A DNA stretch of 64,000 nucleotides from Bog-756 sp035949055 (GTDB lineage: Bacteria > Actinomycetota > Acidimicrobiia > Acidimicrobiales > RAAP-2). The notes under the pieces were generated by a model. It saw only the letters and a list, made by a program, of their open reading frames with translations, did not search any database and was not told the DNA's origin. Shown one piece after another: positions 8,156 to 17,683 of this stretch. The DNA lies in the NCBI GenBank assembly GCA_035949055.1, contig DASZIO010000057.1:1-64000 (forward strand), in the 5' to 3' direction. How positions within the stretch are numbered: the stretch's first letter is position 1; each line of letters starts with the position of its first letter. The position numbers and the translations under genes are program-made.

Positions 8156-8722
8156 ATGGAGGACATCACTGGTCACGGGGAGGACGTGGGGGATCACCCG
8201 AGCTGTGACAACGCATTGGCAGACGACCTCGGATGGGGCCTGGGCATGATCTTTCGCGCCTACGTCAAGGCCGCGCACGCCGCGGTGGCCGACCTCCCCG
8301 GCGGTCCGCGCGGCTACCAGGTCCTGTCGGCCGCCGCTCAGGGGACTGTCGGTAGCCAGCTCGCCCTGGCCCAGCACCTCGGAGTCGACCGCACGGTGAT
8401 GACGTATCTTCTCGATGATCTCGAAGCGACGAACCTGATCGAGCGCCGCCCTGATCCGGCCGACCGGCGTGCCCGCCGAATCGTCGCCACCCGACAGGGC
8501 AACGAACTTCTCACCAGTCTCAATGACCGCCTCCGGGCGGCGGAGGCCAATCTGCTTGCCCCCCTTGGTTCCGAGTCCCGCGATACATTCCGCGCTCAGG
8601 TTCGGTTACTGGCCACGCAGCTCGATGCTCTGGACCCGCCCGCTAGCCCGTGCGACCTTGCCGATGAGGTGGACACGGAGATACCCGCTCCTCGGCAGGG
8701 CGTTCGGTCAGCTCCGCGCTAG
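8156..8722 (+). CDS. MarR-family transcriptional regulator
   Basis: The protein is 188 aa. The winged helix-turn-helix covers roughly residues 55-110: SQLALAQHLGVDRTVMTYLLDDLEATNLIERRPDPADRRARRIVAT. The DPADRR wing and the helices flanking it are diagnostic of MarR dimers, which usually repress adjacent genes and release DNA on binding phenolic or oxidised ligands. It reads away from the FAD oxidoreductase gene, the most likely target. The C-terminus ends in an unstructured basic tail. Confidence 0.88.
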   Translation: MEDITGHGEDVGDHPSCDNALADDLGWGLGMIFRAYVKAAHAAVADLPGGPRGYQVLSAAAQGTVGSQLALAQHLGVDRTVMTYLLDDLEATNLIERRPDPADRRARRIVATRQGNELLTSLNDRLRAAEANLLAPLGSESRDTFRAQVRLLATQLDALDPPASPCDLADEVDTEIPAPRQGVRSAPR

Positions 8723-8958
8723 TGACGCTGCGACGGGTCGGTCAACGAGCTTCACGCGTTCCATGACATCACCAGACCCGGTGCCATTGCGACCTTGGCC
8801 TCCCCTTCCAGTCGACCGCTTTCTCTCGCCTACGCCCGACCGGAAGGCCGGGTCATCCATTGCCGGTCCGCCAACGGGCCCGGAAGTAACACCGGTCGCG
8901 GTCACCGCTGCTGCGTGAAGGTCGTCAGTTAGCCTAGGCCGCGCCAAGGAGTTCTCCG

Positions 8959-10842
8959 ATGAGTATCCGAGCCATAGGCGATTACGCCTTGTTGTCGGAT
9001 CGGCACAGTGCCGCGCTCGTGAGCCGGGACGGGTCGATCGACTGGTTGTGCTTTCCCCGTTTCGACAGTCCTTCGATCTTCGCTCGGCTACTGGGCGAGC
9101 AGGCGGGGTACTGGTCGATCCAAGCCACGGGTGCCACGGCGGTTACCCGTCGCTATGTCGAACGCAGCATGCTGTTGGAGACGACCTACAGCACGCCTTC
9201 CGGAACCGCCGTTGTCATCGATGCGCTGGCCATGGGGGAGGGCAACCGGGGTCACGAGTTGGGTCGGGACGCGCCGCATCTTTTGCTGCGGCAGGTGACC
9301 TGCAGCCAAGGAGAGGTCGAGGTCGACTTGGAGTACGTCCCTCGGCCGGAGTACGGCTTGGTGTTTCCGTTGCTCGATGCCATCGACGGCGGTCTTACCG
9401 CCATCGGTGGAGCCGATGTCCTGATCCTGACATGCCCGATGCCTCTGGTCGTCGAGCGGTCGTCCGCCTCGGGCCGGTTCCTCCTTCACGAGGGGGAGGG
9501 TGCCGGCTTCGCTCTGCAGCACAGCAAACGAGCCGACCGGGGACCCGTCCGGGTGTGGAGTCAGTCCGAGATCGCAGCCCGTCTGGACGACACCGGTTCA
9601 GCGTGGGAGTCCTGGTCTCAGCAGCATCAGGCCTATGTCGGCCCGTGGCGAGATCTGGTCCACCAGAGTGGTCGGGTGCTGCAGGCTCTGTCGTTTCAGC
9701 CCACGGGGGCGATCTGCGCAGCCGCCACGACCTCGCTGCCCGAAACGGTCGGCGGCACCCGGAACTGGGACTACCGGTACGCCTGGGTTCGTGACGCCTC
9801 CTTTACCATTGAGGCCCTCTGGGTAGCGGCCTGCCCTGACGAGGCCAACCAGTTCTTCGACTACCTGACCACCTCCGCGGCCGGCTCCCTCGAACAAGGC
9901 CGCGACCTGCAGATCATGTTCGGGATCGGCGGCGAACGCGACCTGACCGAACGAGAGCTACCTCACCTGCCGGGGTGGCGCCACTCCGTCCCCGTACGGG
10001 TGGGCAACGGCGCTTGGCGCCAACGCCAGCTCGATGTCTACGGAGAACTGCTGAACGCGGTGTACCGCCTCTCCGACCACCTCTTTGGCCAAGGGCCGCG
10101 CCGTCTCGGTCCTGCGGCCGACCCCGGTAGATGGGGCGCGGCGCCCGACCTGGCCCCGGCCACCAGGCAGTTCCTCCTCGATCTGGCCGATGCTGCCGCC
10201 CGCCGCTGGCAGGAGAAGGACCACGGCATCTGGGAGGTCCGAGGCGAACCCCGCCACTTCGTCTACTCCAAGCTGATGTGCTGGGTGGCGCTCGAGCGGG
10301 CAACAGCCTTGGCCGACCGTCTCGGCGCCTCCGACCGAGTCCAGGCCTGGAGCCATACCCAAGACCAGATTCACCAGGCCATCATGAGCAACGGGTGGAG
10401 CGACCGGGTCAACGCCTTCACCCAATCATTCGGTTCCGACGACCTGGACGCCTCCAACCTGATGCTCCCCCTGGTCGGATTCATTCCTTCTGACGACCCC
10501 AGAGTTCTGGCCACCATCGACGCCACCGAAGAACGCCTCACGGACAAACGCGGACTGGTCTACCGCTACCGTTCCCATGACGGTATCGATGGCGAAGAAG
10601 GCGCCTTTGTGCTCTGCACCTTCTGGCTGGCTCAAGCCCTCGCCCTGGCCGGCCAGCCGGACCGGGCCCGTAGCGTATTCGAACGAGCCGTCGCATTCGT
10701 CAACGACGTCGGCCTCCTCGCCGAGGAGGTCGATCCCCTCAGCGGAGAGTTATTGGGCAACTTCCCCCAGGCGTTGAGTCATATCGGCCTCGTCAACGCC
10801 GCCTGGGCCATCTCCGAAGCAGAGGGAGCGCACACGCCGTGA
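8959..10842 (+). CDS. Glycoside hydrolase family 15 protein, probable alpha,alpha-trehalase
   Basis: The protein is 627 aa with ATG preceded by AAGGAG. The N-terminal super-beta-sandwich (MSIRAIGDYALLSDRHSAALVSRDGSIDWLCFPRFDSPS) leads into an (alpha/alpha)6 barrel. NWDYRYAWVRD near residue 270 lines the active site. The general acid is expected in HGIWEVRG (about residue 425) and the general base in LLAEEVDP (about 589), followed by GNFPQALSHIGLVNAA. This architecture is the GH15 trehalase found in mycobacteria rather than fungal glucoamylase. It would split trehalose, a compatible solute, into glucose. It is monocistronic. Confidence 0.88.
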   Translation: MSIRAIGDYALLSDRHSAALVSRDGSIDWLCFPRFDSPSIFARLLGEQAGYWSIQATGATAVTRRYVERSMLLETTYSTPSGTAVVIDALAMGEGNRGHELGRDAPHLLLRQVTCSQGEVEVDLEYVPRPEYGLVFPLLDAIDGGLTAIGGADVLILTCPMPLVVERSSASGRFLLHEGEGAGFALQHSKRADRGPVRVWSQSEIAARLDDTGSAWESWSQQHQAYVGPWRDLVHQSGRVLQALSFQPTGAICAAATTSLPETVGGTRNWDYRYAWVRDASFTIEALWVAACPDEANQFFDYLTTSAAGSLEQGRDLQIMFGIGGERDLTERELPHLPGWRHSVPVRVGNGAWRQRQLDVYGELLNAVYRLSDHLFGQGPRRLGPAADPGRWGAAPDLAPATRQFLLDLADAAARRWQEKDHGIWEVRGEPRHFVYSKLMCWVALERATALADRLGASDRVQAWSHTQDQIHQAIMSNGWSDRVNAFTQSFGSDDLDASNLMLPLVGFIPSDDPRVLATIDATEERLTDKRGLVYRYRSHDGIDGEEGAFVLCTFWLAQALALAGQPDRARSVFERAVAFVNDVGLLAEEVDPLSGELLGNFPQALSHIGLVNAAWAISEAEGAHTP

Positions 10843-10981
10843 CCAGGTCGGCCGGGCACTGTTCAGTGTCAGGTGGTCATCAGGACACCTACTGCTTCCA
10901 CCGTCGATGTCGTACTTCGACAGGTGAGGGACAGTCGTGATAGCTCACCTCCAGTCCGATCGGAGCGGTCGCTCTGTGTAT

Positions 10982-11737
10982 CTACCGGGTCCCTGGTGTC
11001 CGCCGCGGGGGCTCGGTCTCCGTCTCGGCCCGCCTCTCGGCCGCGGCCTCGTGATCTCGGAGCACTGCCTCCGTCGCCGCGAGCGTGAGGCTCTCGGGGC
11101 GGGGGCCATCCCAGTCGATATACCAGTGCCGGCTGAGGCCTGCCAGCCACGTGTCGTCCGCGGGGGTCAGAGCGAAACGGGATATCGTCCGCTGAAGCCC
11201 GACTTGGTCGGAGTAGAGCAGCTCCACCGTTATCGGCTGGCCGGTCTTGATCGCGTCGACGACCTCGGCGCGAACAGGATCGTCCGGGTTGCGGAGAGCT
11301 CCTTGCCACATGCCGATGTCACCGGCCGGGACGTACAGGTCCCGCGACTGGAGGTGGAACTCCTCCAGCGGGGCATGAATGATACTAGTCCGAGACAAGC
11401 CTGGCCTCACCGCCCAGCTCTGGCAGACCGCGATTCCGCTGCCGACGTTTCGCAGGCTGATCGCCAGATAGACGATGCCGTCGGCGTGCTCAACCACGCC
11501 ATGTCCGCCTGAGGCATCTACCCAGTTTCCCTCGAGGAACATGATCTTCTGTTGGGGATCGTCCAGCCGGGACGGGGCGAGGAGGGGCCGTCGCTGTTCT
11601 TGCAGGGCTGCCTCGGCGATGCGCGCGGACCGGTTGGAAGATCGCACCGCTGAGAACGTGGCGAGCGCCAACACCAGCGTGCCTGCCGCGGTGGCCAAGG
11701 AAGCGACCGTCGCCCAGGCAACCGCGAAGAGAGCCAT
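10982..11737 (-). CDS. Uncharacterised membrane-anchored protein
   Basis: The protein is 251 aa. One hydrophobic segment at residues 3-30 (FAVAWATVASLATAAGTLVLALATFSAV) looks like an uncleaved membrane anchor. Next comes a charged helix (SNRSARIAEAALQEQRRP) and a globular region of beta type (IVYLAISLRNVGSGIAVCQSW..., ITVELLYSDQVGLQRTISRF). The pattern resembles orphan proteins with one or two helices and a beta-sandwich. I do not recognise a named family. No Shine-Dalgarno sequence is clear before the ATG. Confidence 0.65.
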   Translation of the reverse strand: MALFAVAWATVASLATAAGTLVLALATFSAVRSSNRSARIAEAALQEQRRPLLAPSRLDDPQQKIMFLEGNWVDASGGHGVVEHADGIVYLAISLRNVGSGIAVCQSWAVRPGLSRTSIIHAPLEEFHLQSRDLYVPAGDIGMWQGALRNPDDPVRAEVVDAIKTGQPITVELLYSDQVGLQRTISRFALTPADDTWLAGLSRHWYIDWDGPRPESLTLAATEAVLRDHEAAAERRAETETEPPRRTPGTR

Positions 11738-12140
11738 CAGTCGCCAGTCTGACAGCGCGTGTCAGTCGGTGCCATTGGGTGTTGGACCCAAGTGGATGGT
11801 TCATGAGCCCCGGGTCGTCGGGCGCGAACGAGCTACCTCGCACCTGGCCGGCAAGTCGCGCCCGCCAAACGACTCAGACCGCTGGTCGCTCGGCTTCGTC
11901 GATTCCCGAGCGCCCCACCCGTCGACCAATGATCGTTGATTCGCCACATCCTCAACGCGATGGCAAGGACTGCTGTGCCTCTAGCCATTCGGAGCCATGC
12001 CGCGCGATCCCCGGTCGAGGGGTGCACGACGGCGGTGACTTCTTTCGGCGGGTTGGCTGCCTGAGCCGCACTCGTCGCCGCTGCCGCTGACCACGGTGCT
12101 CGATGCGGTGCCGACGGTCGCCGGGTAGAGTACCGGAGCG
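11738..12140. other. 403-bp intergenic region with no recognisable gene
   Basis: The region lies between the divergent orphan membrane protein and the first amidohydrolase. I found no convincing coding frame, RNA gene or strong hairpin. GGGTAGAGT about 15-20 nt before the amidohydrolase ATG could serve as a -10 box, without a good -35. Confidence 0.5.
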
Positions 12141-13391
12141 ATGGAGATCGACGACCTCATCCTGGTGAGCGTGGACGATCACGTGGTCGAGCCGGCGCAC
12201 CTCTTTGAGCGCTGGGCCCCGGCGAACGTCCAGGACGAAGCCCCGAAGTACATCGTGAAGCCCGACGGGACGGAGGTGTGGTCCTTCCTCGGCGTGGAGA
12301 TGCGGAACGTCGGGCTCAATGCGGTGGCCGGCCGTCCGCCCGACGAGTACGGGCTCGAGCCCACGTCTCGCGCCGAGATGCGCCCCGGTTGCTACGACGT
12401 ATCCGAGCGGGTTCAGGACATGGACGCCAACGGCGTGCTGGGTTCCCTCTGCTTCGGCTCGATCACCGGGTTCACCGGCCAGCTCTTCGCCCGACCTGAC
12501 GACAAGGAGCTGGGCCGGACGCTGCTCCAGGCGTACAACGACTGGCACATCGAGGAGTGGTGTGGGACCCACCCAGGCCGCTTCATCCCGCTGGCCACCG
12601 CACCGATCTGGAACCCGCAGTGGATGGCCGAGGAGATGCACCGGGTGGCGAGGAAGGACGTCCACGCAGTGACCTTCTCCGAAAACCCTTCGAAGCTCGG
12701 CTACCCCAGCTTCCACTCGGACCACTGGGACCCCTTCTGGCAGGCCTGCTCGGATCTGGGCATTGTCGTGTGCCTGCACATCGGCTCGTCCAGTCAGCTC
12801 ATCGTGACGGCTCCCGACGCGCCATTCGACGTGACCATCGTCCTCACGCCGATCAACATCGTCCAGGCCGCGGCCGACCTTCTGTTTTCGCCAGTCCTTC
12901 GCAAGTTTCCCGATCTCCGATTCGCTCTTTCGGAGGGAGGCATCGGTTGGATTCCCTACTTCCTCGAGCGGGTGGACTACTCGTACCAGCGTCATCGCGC
13001 CTGGACCGGCCAGGACTTCGGGGACCAGCTGCCGAGTCAGCTGTTCAACTCGCAGGTGGTGACCTGCTTCATCGATGACGCCTTCGGCATCGAGAGCCGG
13101 CGCCACCTCAACATCGACCACGTCACCTGGGAGTGCGACTACCCGCACTCCGATTCGACCTGGCCGAACTCGCCGGAGCAGCTGATGAAGTCGCTGACGG
13201 ACTGCTCCGACGAGGAGATCGACAAGATCACCCACCGCAACGCGATGCGCGTCTTCCAGTACGAACCCTTTGCCCACATTCCCAGAGATCAAGCCACAGT
13301 GGGCGCGCTCCGAGCCAAGGCTGCGGGTCGCGATGTATCAATCGTCTCGAAAGGCAAGCCCGGATCCCGAGTTTCCCCACCGTCGACGTAG
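12141..13391 (+). CDS. Metal-dependent amidohydrolase (amidohydrolase_2 / decarboxylase-like)
   Basis: The protein is 416 aa in a TIM-barrel hydrolase of the ACMSD/amidohydrolase_2 type. The N-terminal metal strand is ILVSVDDHVVEPAHLF (DxH variant). Later come VCLHIGSSSQ (His ligand), FALSEGGIGWIPYFLERVD, and the C-terminal WECDYPHSDSTWPNSPEQ, whose Asp is the usual catalytic residue. Actinobacterial relatives abound in steroid and aromatic catabolic islands, where they act as hydrolases or decarboxylases. It is followed 98 bp later by the DUF35-thiolase gene and is likely co-transcribed with it. The substrate is unknown. Confidence 0.85.
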   Translation: MEIDDLILVSVDDHVVEPAHLFERWAPANVQDEAPKYIVKPDGTEVWSFLGVEMRNVGLNAVAGRPPDEYGLEPTSRAEMRPGCYDVSERVQDMDANGVLGSLCFGSITGFTGQLFARPDDKELGRTLLQAYNDWHIEEWCGTHPGRFIPLATAPIWNPQWMAEEMHRVARKDVHAVTFSENPSKLGYPSFHSDHWDPFWQACSDLGIVVCLHIGSSSQLIVTAPDAPFDVTIVLTPINIVQAAADLLFSPVLRKFPDLRFALSEGGIGWIPYFLERVDYSYQRHRAWTGQDFGDQLPSQLFNSQVVTCFIDDAFGIESRRHLNIDHVTWECDYPHSDSTWPNSPEQLMKSLTDCSDEEIDKITHRNAMRVFQYEPFAHIPRDQATVGALRAKAAGRDVSIVSKGKPGSRVSPPST

Positions 13392-13489
13392 CTCGAACCT
13401 GCCGAAGGAGCCCGCGACGGAACTAGGGAACGAGGCCGGCCGGAGGCGACAATGAGTGGTTGTCGACGACTCTGTCGCTGCGGGAAGCC

Positions 13490-15130
13490 ATGAGCCGACC
13501 ACTTCCACTCGTCACTCCTGAGAACGCCTTTTTCTGGCGGGCGGGCGCGGACGGGGTCCTCCGATTCCAGCGTTGCGAGGTCTGCCAGCGGCTCCGCTTT
13601 CCGGTCGCCCCCGTCTGCCCCTATTGCCTGGCCCGGGAGACGTCCCTCGCCGAAGTCGGCGGGACGGCCACCGTCGTCGGGGTCACGGTCAACCACCAGC
13701 AGTGGACGCCCAAGATGCAGCCGCCGTACGTGATCGCTGTTGTGGCCATCGACGAGGATCCCGCCATCCGGTTGACCACCAATCTGGTGGGCGCCGAGCC
13801 TGACGAGGTCCGGTTGGGGCTACGGGTTCGGGTGGTCTTCGAGCAGGACGAGGACGTATGGCTCCCGCTCTTCGAGCCCACCGGTGAACCAGATGGGGAG
13901 TGGTCGGTTCCCGAACCACGTGGCGTCGTCGACCGGCGAGGGCGCCGACCCTCGGCCCGTTTCGAGGAGGACTGCGCCATCACCGGACTCGGCATATCGG
14001 AGGTCGGGCGGCGCCTCATGCGGCCGCCGCTCGCCCTCACCATCGACGCCTGCCTGGCGGCGGTCAGCGACGCGGGCCTGACCCTCGAGGACATCGACGG
14101 TCTTTCGACCTACCCGGGGATCGCCGGGGGAGGGCACTCGGAGGGTGGAGCGAGCCCCCTCATCGAAGCCCTCCGACTGAGCCCGGTGTGGCACAACGGC
14201 GCCCCCGAGACGCCCGGCCAGATCGGTGCGCTGGTGGCGGCCATGCTGGCGGTGTCGGCTGGCCTCTGCCGACACGTGCTCTGCTTTCGGACCGTCTGGG
14301 AGGCCACCTATGCGCAACTCCTACGAACCGGCCAGCTGGCTCCGCCCGGAGGCGGACGGGCCTCGGGGATGATGGAGGGACGGGCGCCGTTCGGCGCCCT
14401 CTCCGCGGCCAATTGGATCGCCATGACGGCCTCGCAGCACTTCGCCCGGTACGGGACGACCCGGGAACACCTGGGGGCCATAGCCGTGAACGCCCGCGCC
14501 AATGCCGCCCGCAACCCACTGGCCGTCTACCGCGATCCGCTCACCCTGGACGACTATCTCGCCGCGCGCCCGATCTCCACCCCCTTCGGACTGTACGACT
14601 GTGACGTGCCCTGCGACGGTGCCGTGGCGGTGGTGGTCTCGGCCCGGGACGCGGCCCGGGACGCACCCCGGCCCCCGGTGCTCGTCGACGCCGTTGGGAC
14701 GGCGATCTCCGATCGCCTTTCGTGGGATCAGGGAACGCTCAGCCACGAACCTCAGGTCATCGGGCCGGCGACCCACCTCTGGACCCGAAGCGAGCTCGGG
14801 CCCGCCGACGTCGACGTGGCCCAGCTCTATGACGGGTTCTCGTTCAACTGCCTGAGCTGGCTCGAGGCCCTCGGGTTCTGCCCGATCGGCGAGGGAGGCC
14901 CGTTCCTGGAGGGTGGGGCGAGGATCGCCCTCGACGGGGACCTTCCGCTGAACACCGGCGGTGGTCAACTGTCGTCCGGACGACTGCACGGCTTCGGCCT
15001 CGTCCACGAAGCGATCGTGCAGCTGCGGGGAGACGGCGGCGACCGTCAGGTGGCCGGAGCCGAGGTTTCGTTGGTCACCACCGGCGGAGGCACACCCGGC
15101 GGCTGTGCCCTCTTCACCGTGGACCGCTGA
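13490..15130 (+). CDS. DUF35 (zinc ribbon + OB fold) fused to lipid-transfer-protein-type thiolase
   Basis: The protein is 546 aa from ATG 13490, where the DUF35 domain naturally begins; an in-frame TTG at 13460 is an alternative. Residues about 1-140 form a DUF35 domain with a CEVC...CPYC zinc ribbon and an OB fold. The rest (ITGLGISEVGRRL... to TGGGTPGGCALF) is a thiolase-fold domain of the SCP-X/Ltp2 branch. In steroid side-chain removal a DUF35 domain anchors the retro-aldolase Ltp2; here both are one chain. It probably cleaves a beta-hydroxy- or beta-keto-acyl-CoA. The identity of the nucleophile is not obvious. Confidence 0.85.
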   Translation: MSRPLPLVTPENAFFWRAGADGVLRFQRCEVCQRLRFPVAPVCPYCLARETSLAEVGGTATVVGVTVNHQQWTPKMQPPYVIAVVAIDEDPAIRLTTNLVGAEPDEVRLGLRVRVVFEQDEDVWLPLFEPTGEPDGEWSVPEPRGVVDRRGRRPSARFEEDCAITGLGISEVGRRLMRPPLALTIDACLAAVSDAGLTLEDIDGLSTYPGIAGGGHSEGGASPLIEALRLSPVWHNGAPETPGQIGALVAAMLAVSAGLCRHVLCFRTVWEATYAQLLRTGQLAPPGGGRASGMMEGRAPFGALSAANWIAMTASQHFARYGTTREHLGAIAVNARANAARNPLAVYRDPLTLDDYLAARPISTPFGLYDCDVPCDGAVAVVVSARDAARDAPRPPVLVDAVGTAISDRLSWDQGTLSHEPQVIGPATHLWTRSELGPADVDVAQLYDGFSFNCLSWLEALGFCPIGEGGPFLEGGARIALDGDLPLNTGGGQLSSGRLHGFGLVHEAIVQLRGDGGDRQVAGAEVSLVTTGGGTPGGCALFTVDR

Positions 15131-15139
15131 GCGCCGGTT

Positions 15140-15168
15140 CCCGCCGAGGGAGCGAGCGGCTCGGCGGG
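15140..15168. terminator. Hairpin between convergent genes
   Basis: A perfect 9-bp stem (CCCGCCGAG / CTCGGCGGG) with an 11-nt loop sits 10 bp after the DUF35-thiolase stop and before the convergent ACAD stop. It is GC-rich without a T-tract. It could terminate or stabilise the 3' ends of both transcripts. Confidence 0.5.
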
Positions 15169-15185
15169 ACCTGCAGGGTCTGGCC

Positions 15186-16391
15186 TCACGAGCGGGGCAG
15201 ACCGAGAACCTTTTCCGAGATGATGTTGCGCTGGATCTCTGACGATCCTCCAGAAATCGTCACGCCGAAGGACCGGAAGTACTGCTCGAGCCACGTACTT
15301 GCGTCCTCGACGGCTGCGAACGGACTCACCCGGACGGGCCCCAGGGTGATCGCCGCCGCGCCCTCGGCTTCGGCGGCCACCAACCCGACGCGGCGGCGGG
15401 TTTCACTGGTGTACAGCTTCATCAGTGCCTGCTCGGGAGCGCTTCCTCCCCGCATGAGCTTGCCGAACCCCCGGTAGCCGAGGCAGCGGATCGCTTGCGT
15501 GTCGGTGTAGAGCCCGGCGATCGTCTCGGCCGCCGCGGCTCTTTCGGCCATCGGCATGCGGTCCAACCAACCGGGGGCGGCTTCAAGAAGTCGACGCATC
15601 GACGCTTCCAGTTCGATGACGCCACTGACCCACAGCATCCCCCGCTCGTGGGCCAATGATCCGTTGGCTGTGGCCCAGCCGTTGTTGAGGGTGCCAACCA
15701 GGTTGGCGACCGGAACGACAACCTCCGTCAAGAACACCTCGTTGAGGTCGGGATGCTCCGGCGACACGATGTCTCCCAGCGGACGGACGACCACGCCGGG
15801 CGTATCCATGTCGACGAGAATGACGCTGATCCCCTTGTGTTTCGGGGCACTCGTATCGGTACGGCAGAACAGGAAGCAGAAGTCGGCGTAGTTGGCCCCC
15901 GACGTCCACAGCTTCTGGCCGTTGATGACGAACCGGTCTCCATCGAGCACGGCGGTCGTCGAGAGGGCCGCGAGGTCACTGCCGGCGCCGGGCTCGCTCA
16001 TTCCCAGGCAGGCGGTGCGCTCCCCCTGGAGCAGCGGCATTGCATACTCCCGAATCTGAGCCTCACTGCCGTAGTCGAAGATGGATGGAGCGATGATGCC
16101 GAGCCCCTGTGGATTGGTGGTGCGGGGCACCTCCGCCTTGGCCATCTCCTCCAGGTACACCAGCTGCTCGATCGGAGTGGCGTTGCGGCCGCCCCGCTCC
16201 GGAGACCAACCCGGGACGAGCCACCCGGCGTCGAACATGCGCCGGGTCCACTCCCTCGCCCACTGCGGAGCATGGGCCGATGAGAGCGCCGGGTCGGCCG
16301 TCATCTCCTCCAGCGAGGGTCGGTTCTTCACCAACCAGGCCTGGAAGTCCTGGCGAAAAGCCTCCACCTCCGGGTCGAATTGGAGTTTCAC
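15186..16391 (-). CDS. Acyl-CoA dehydrogenase, subunit with complete FAD C-terminal motif
   Basis: The protein is 401 aa from GTG 16391, whose start overlaps the upstream ACAD stop (GTGA). It contains the ACAD middle-domain motif LGMSEPGAGSDLAAL, the flavin strand FVINGQKLWTSGANYADF and the C-terminal GGSSEIQRNIISEKVLGLPR, which contacts FAD across the dimer. Its upstream partner lacks this last motif. Such large/small ACAD pairs form alpha2beta2 enzymes that dehydrogenate bulky acyl-CoAs in steroid degradation (the FadE28-FadE29 type). It is last in a CaiB-SDR-ACAD-ACAD operon. Confidence 0.88.
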   Translation of the reverse strand: MKLQFDPEVEAFRQDFQAWLVKNRPSLEEMTADPALSSAHAPQWAREWTRRMFDAGWLVPGWSPERGGRNATPIEQLVYLEEMAKAEVPRTTNPQGLGIIAPSIFDYGSEAQIREYAMPLLQGERTACLGMSEPGAGSDLAALSTTAVLDGDRFVINGQKLWTSGANYADFCFLFCRTDTSAPKHKGISVILVDMDTPGVVVRPLGDIVSPEHPDLNEVFLTEVVVPVANLVGTLNNGWATANGSLAHERGMLWVSGVIELEASMRRLLEAAPGWLDRMPMAERAAAAETIAGLYTDTQAIRCLGYRGFGKLMRGGSAPEQALMKLYTSETRRRVGLVAAEAEGAAAITLGPVRVSPFAAVEDASTWLEQYFRSFGVTISGGSSEIQRNIISEKVLGLPRS

Positions 16392-17560
16392 CCCGCCTCC
16401 TGACGGCCGGCGTGCAAGCCGAGCATCTGGGCCACACCGGACCGATGCGCCAGCGCTGAGCCGAACAGTGCATCGGCGGCCTTGGCTCGTTTCAAATACA
16501 GGTGCAGATCGTGCTCCCAGGTCAGGCCGATCCCCCCGTGCAGCTGCAAACCCTCCTGTACGACCAGGCGCTGGCATTCACCGGCCGCCACTTTGGCCAT
16601 CCGGGTCGCCAACCCGCGGCGGTCGTCATCCTCCGCGATGGCCAGAGCGGCGAAATAGGCGAGGGATGTCGCCCGTTCCACCGCCAGGTACATGTCCACC
16701 AGTCGGTGCTTGACAGCTTGAAAGGAACCGATCGGGCGATCGTACTGGTGGCGGTCTTTGACGTAGTGCAACGTGAGTTCGAGGATGGTCCGGCACGTCC
16801 CGCACATGGACAGAGCCATCGCTGCAGCCGATTCCTCGACGGCCCGCGTGATGGCGCGTTCGGATCGTGGGTCGCCCGGCGCAACCAGCACCCGGTCCGG
16901 TGGGACGACGAGAGCGTCGAAGGACAGCTCTGCCACCGGCTGGGAGGGATCTATGACGCTCACCGGCGTTGCGGTCATCCAGCCGGCGGGTGCGACAAAG
17001 ACCCCCAATCCATCCGGACCCTTGGTTCCCTCGAGTCGGGCCACGACCGCGATCTCGTCGGCGGTGGTGCCGTCGAGAACGAATGCTTTTCTCCCGTTGA
17101 GTACCCAGCTGTCGTCAGTCGGGCGAGCAATGGCCGCCACGGTGGCCAGGTCCCAGCGACCCGCGTCTTCGGCCAGAGCGAGCGTGCCGGTACCGCCGGA
17201 TTCGGCAACGGGGCGGAGAAATCTGTCCTGTTGCTCCGGCGAAGCAGTCTCCCGGATCATCGGCGCGAACTGGGTCAGGGTGGCGAGAAAGGGGCTGGGG
17301 ACCACCGATCGACCGAGCTCTTCGGCCATGACGGCCAGTTCCACATAGCCGAGCCCGAGGCCGCCGCACACCTCGGGAATCGTCAAGGCCGGCCAGTCGA
17401 GATCGACCATCTGCCGCCACAACGAATGGGCGACCGAGTCCCCATCCGCCTCCTTGGCCTCGAAGACTTGGCGAACGACCGAGGGAGGGCACGCGTTCGA
17501 CAGCACCGAACGGACGACCTCCCGCAGCTCCTGCTGGTCGTCCGTCAGCTCGAAATCCAT
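16388..17560 (-). CDS. Acyl-CoA dehydrogenase, partner subunit
   Basis: The protein is 390 aa from ATG 17560, preceded by AAGGAGCG; an upstream in-frame ATG at 17590 has no such box. The N-terminal helical domain (MDFELTDDQQELREVVRSVLS) and LALAEDAGRWDLATV occupy the ACAD core. The C-terminus reads GLQLHGGIGLTWEHDLHLYLKRAKA, the hallmark of the partner subunit in heteromeric ACADs. The GGxSEIQRN motif is missing, so this chain alone would not complete an FAD site. It is coupled to the next ACAD by a 4-base overlap. Confidence 0.87.
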   Translation of the reverse strand: MDFELTDDQQELREVVRSVLSNACPPSVVRQVFEAKEADGDSVAHSLWRQMVDLDWPALTIPEVCGGLGLGYVELAVMAEELGRSVVPSPFLATLTQFAPMIRETASPEQQDRFLRPVAESGGTGTLALAEDAGRWDLATVAAIARPTDDSWVLNGRKAFVLDGTTADEIAVVARLEGTKGPDGLGVFVAPAGWMTATPVSVIDPSQPVAELSFDALVVPPDRVLVAPGDPRSERAITRAVEESAAAMALSMCGTCRTILELTLHYVKDRHQYDRPIGSFQAVKHRLVDMYLAVERATSLAYFAALAIAEDDDRRGLATRMAKVAAGECQRLVVQEGLQLHGGIGLTWEHDLHLYLKRAKAADALFGSALAHRSGVAQMLGLHAGRQEAG

Positions 17561-17683
17561 CAACGCTCCTTCGTGCCATTCGGCACCCACGCGTCGCCCG
17601 CTTTCCGGGGCGGTGCGCCGGCGCGTGGATAGTGTTCAGGTGCAGCCATGGTCGTCAGTCGAGGCCCCGTCCCACCGCCGGTG

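Noticed and set aside
11952..13292. 446-codon open frame on the minus strand opposite the amidohydrolase
   Set aside because: It is the antisense of a well-supported amidohydrolase; composition is typical of a GC-rich mirror frame and no family motifs appear.
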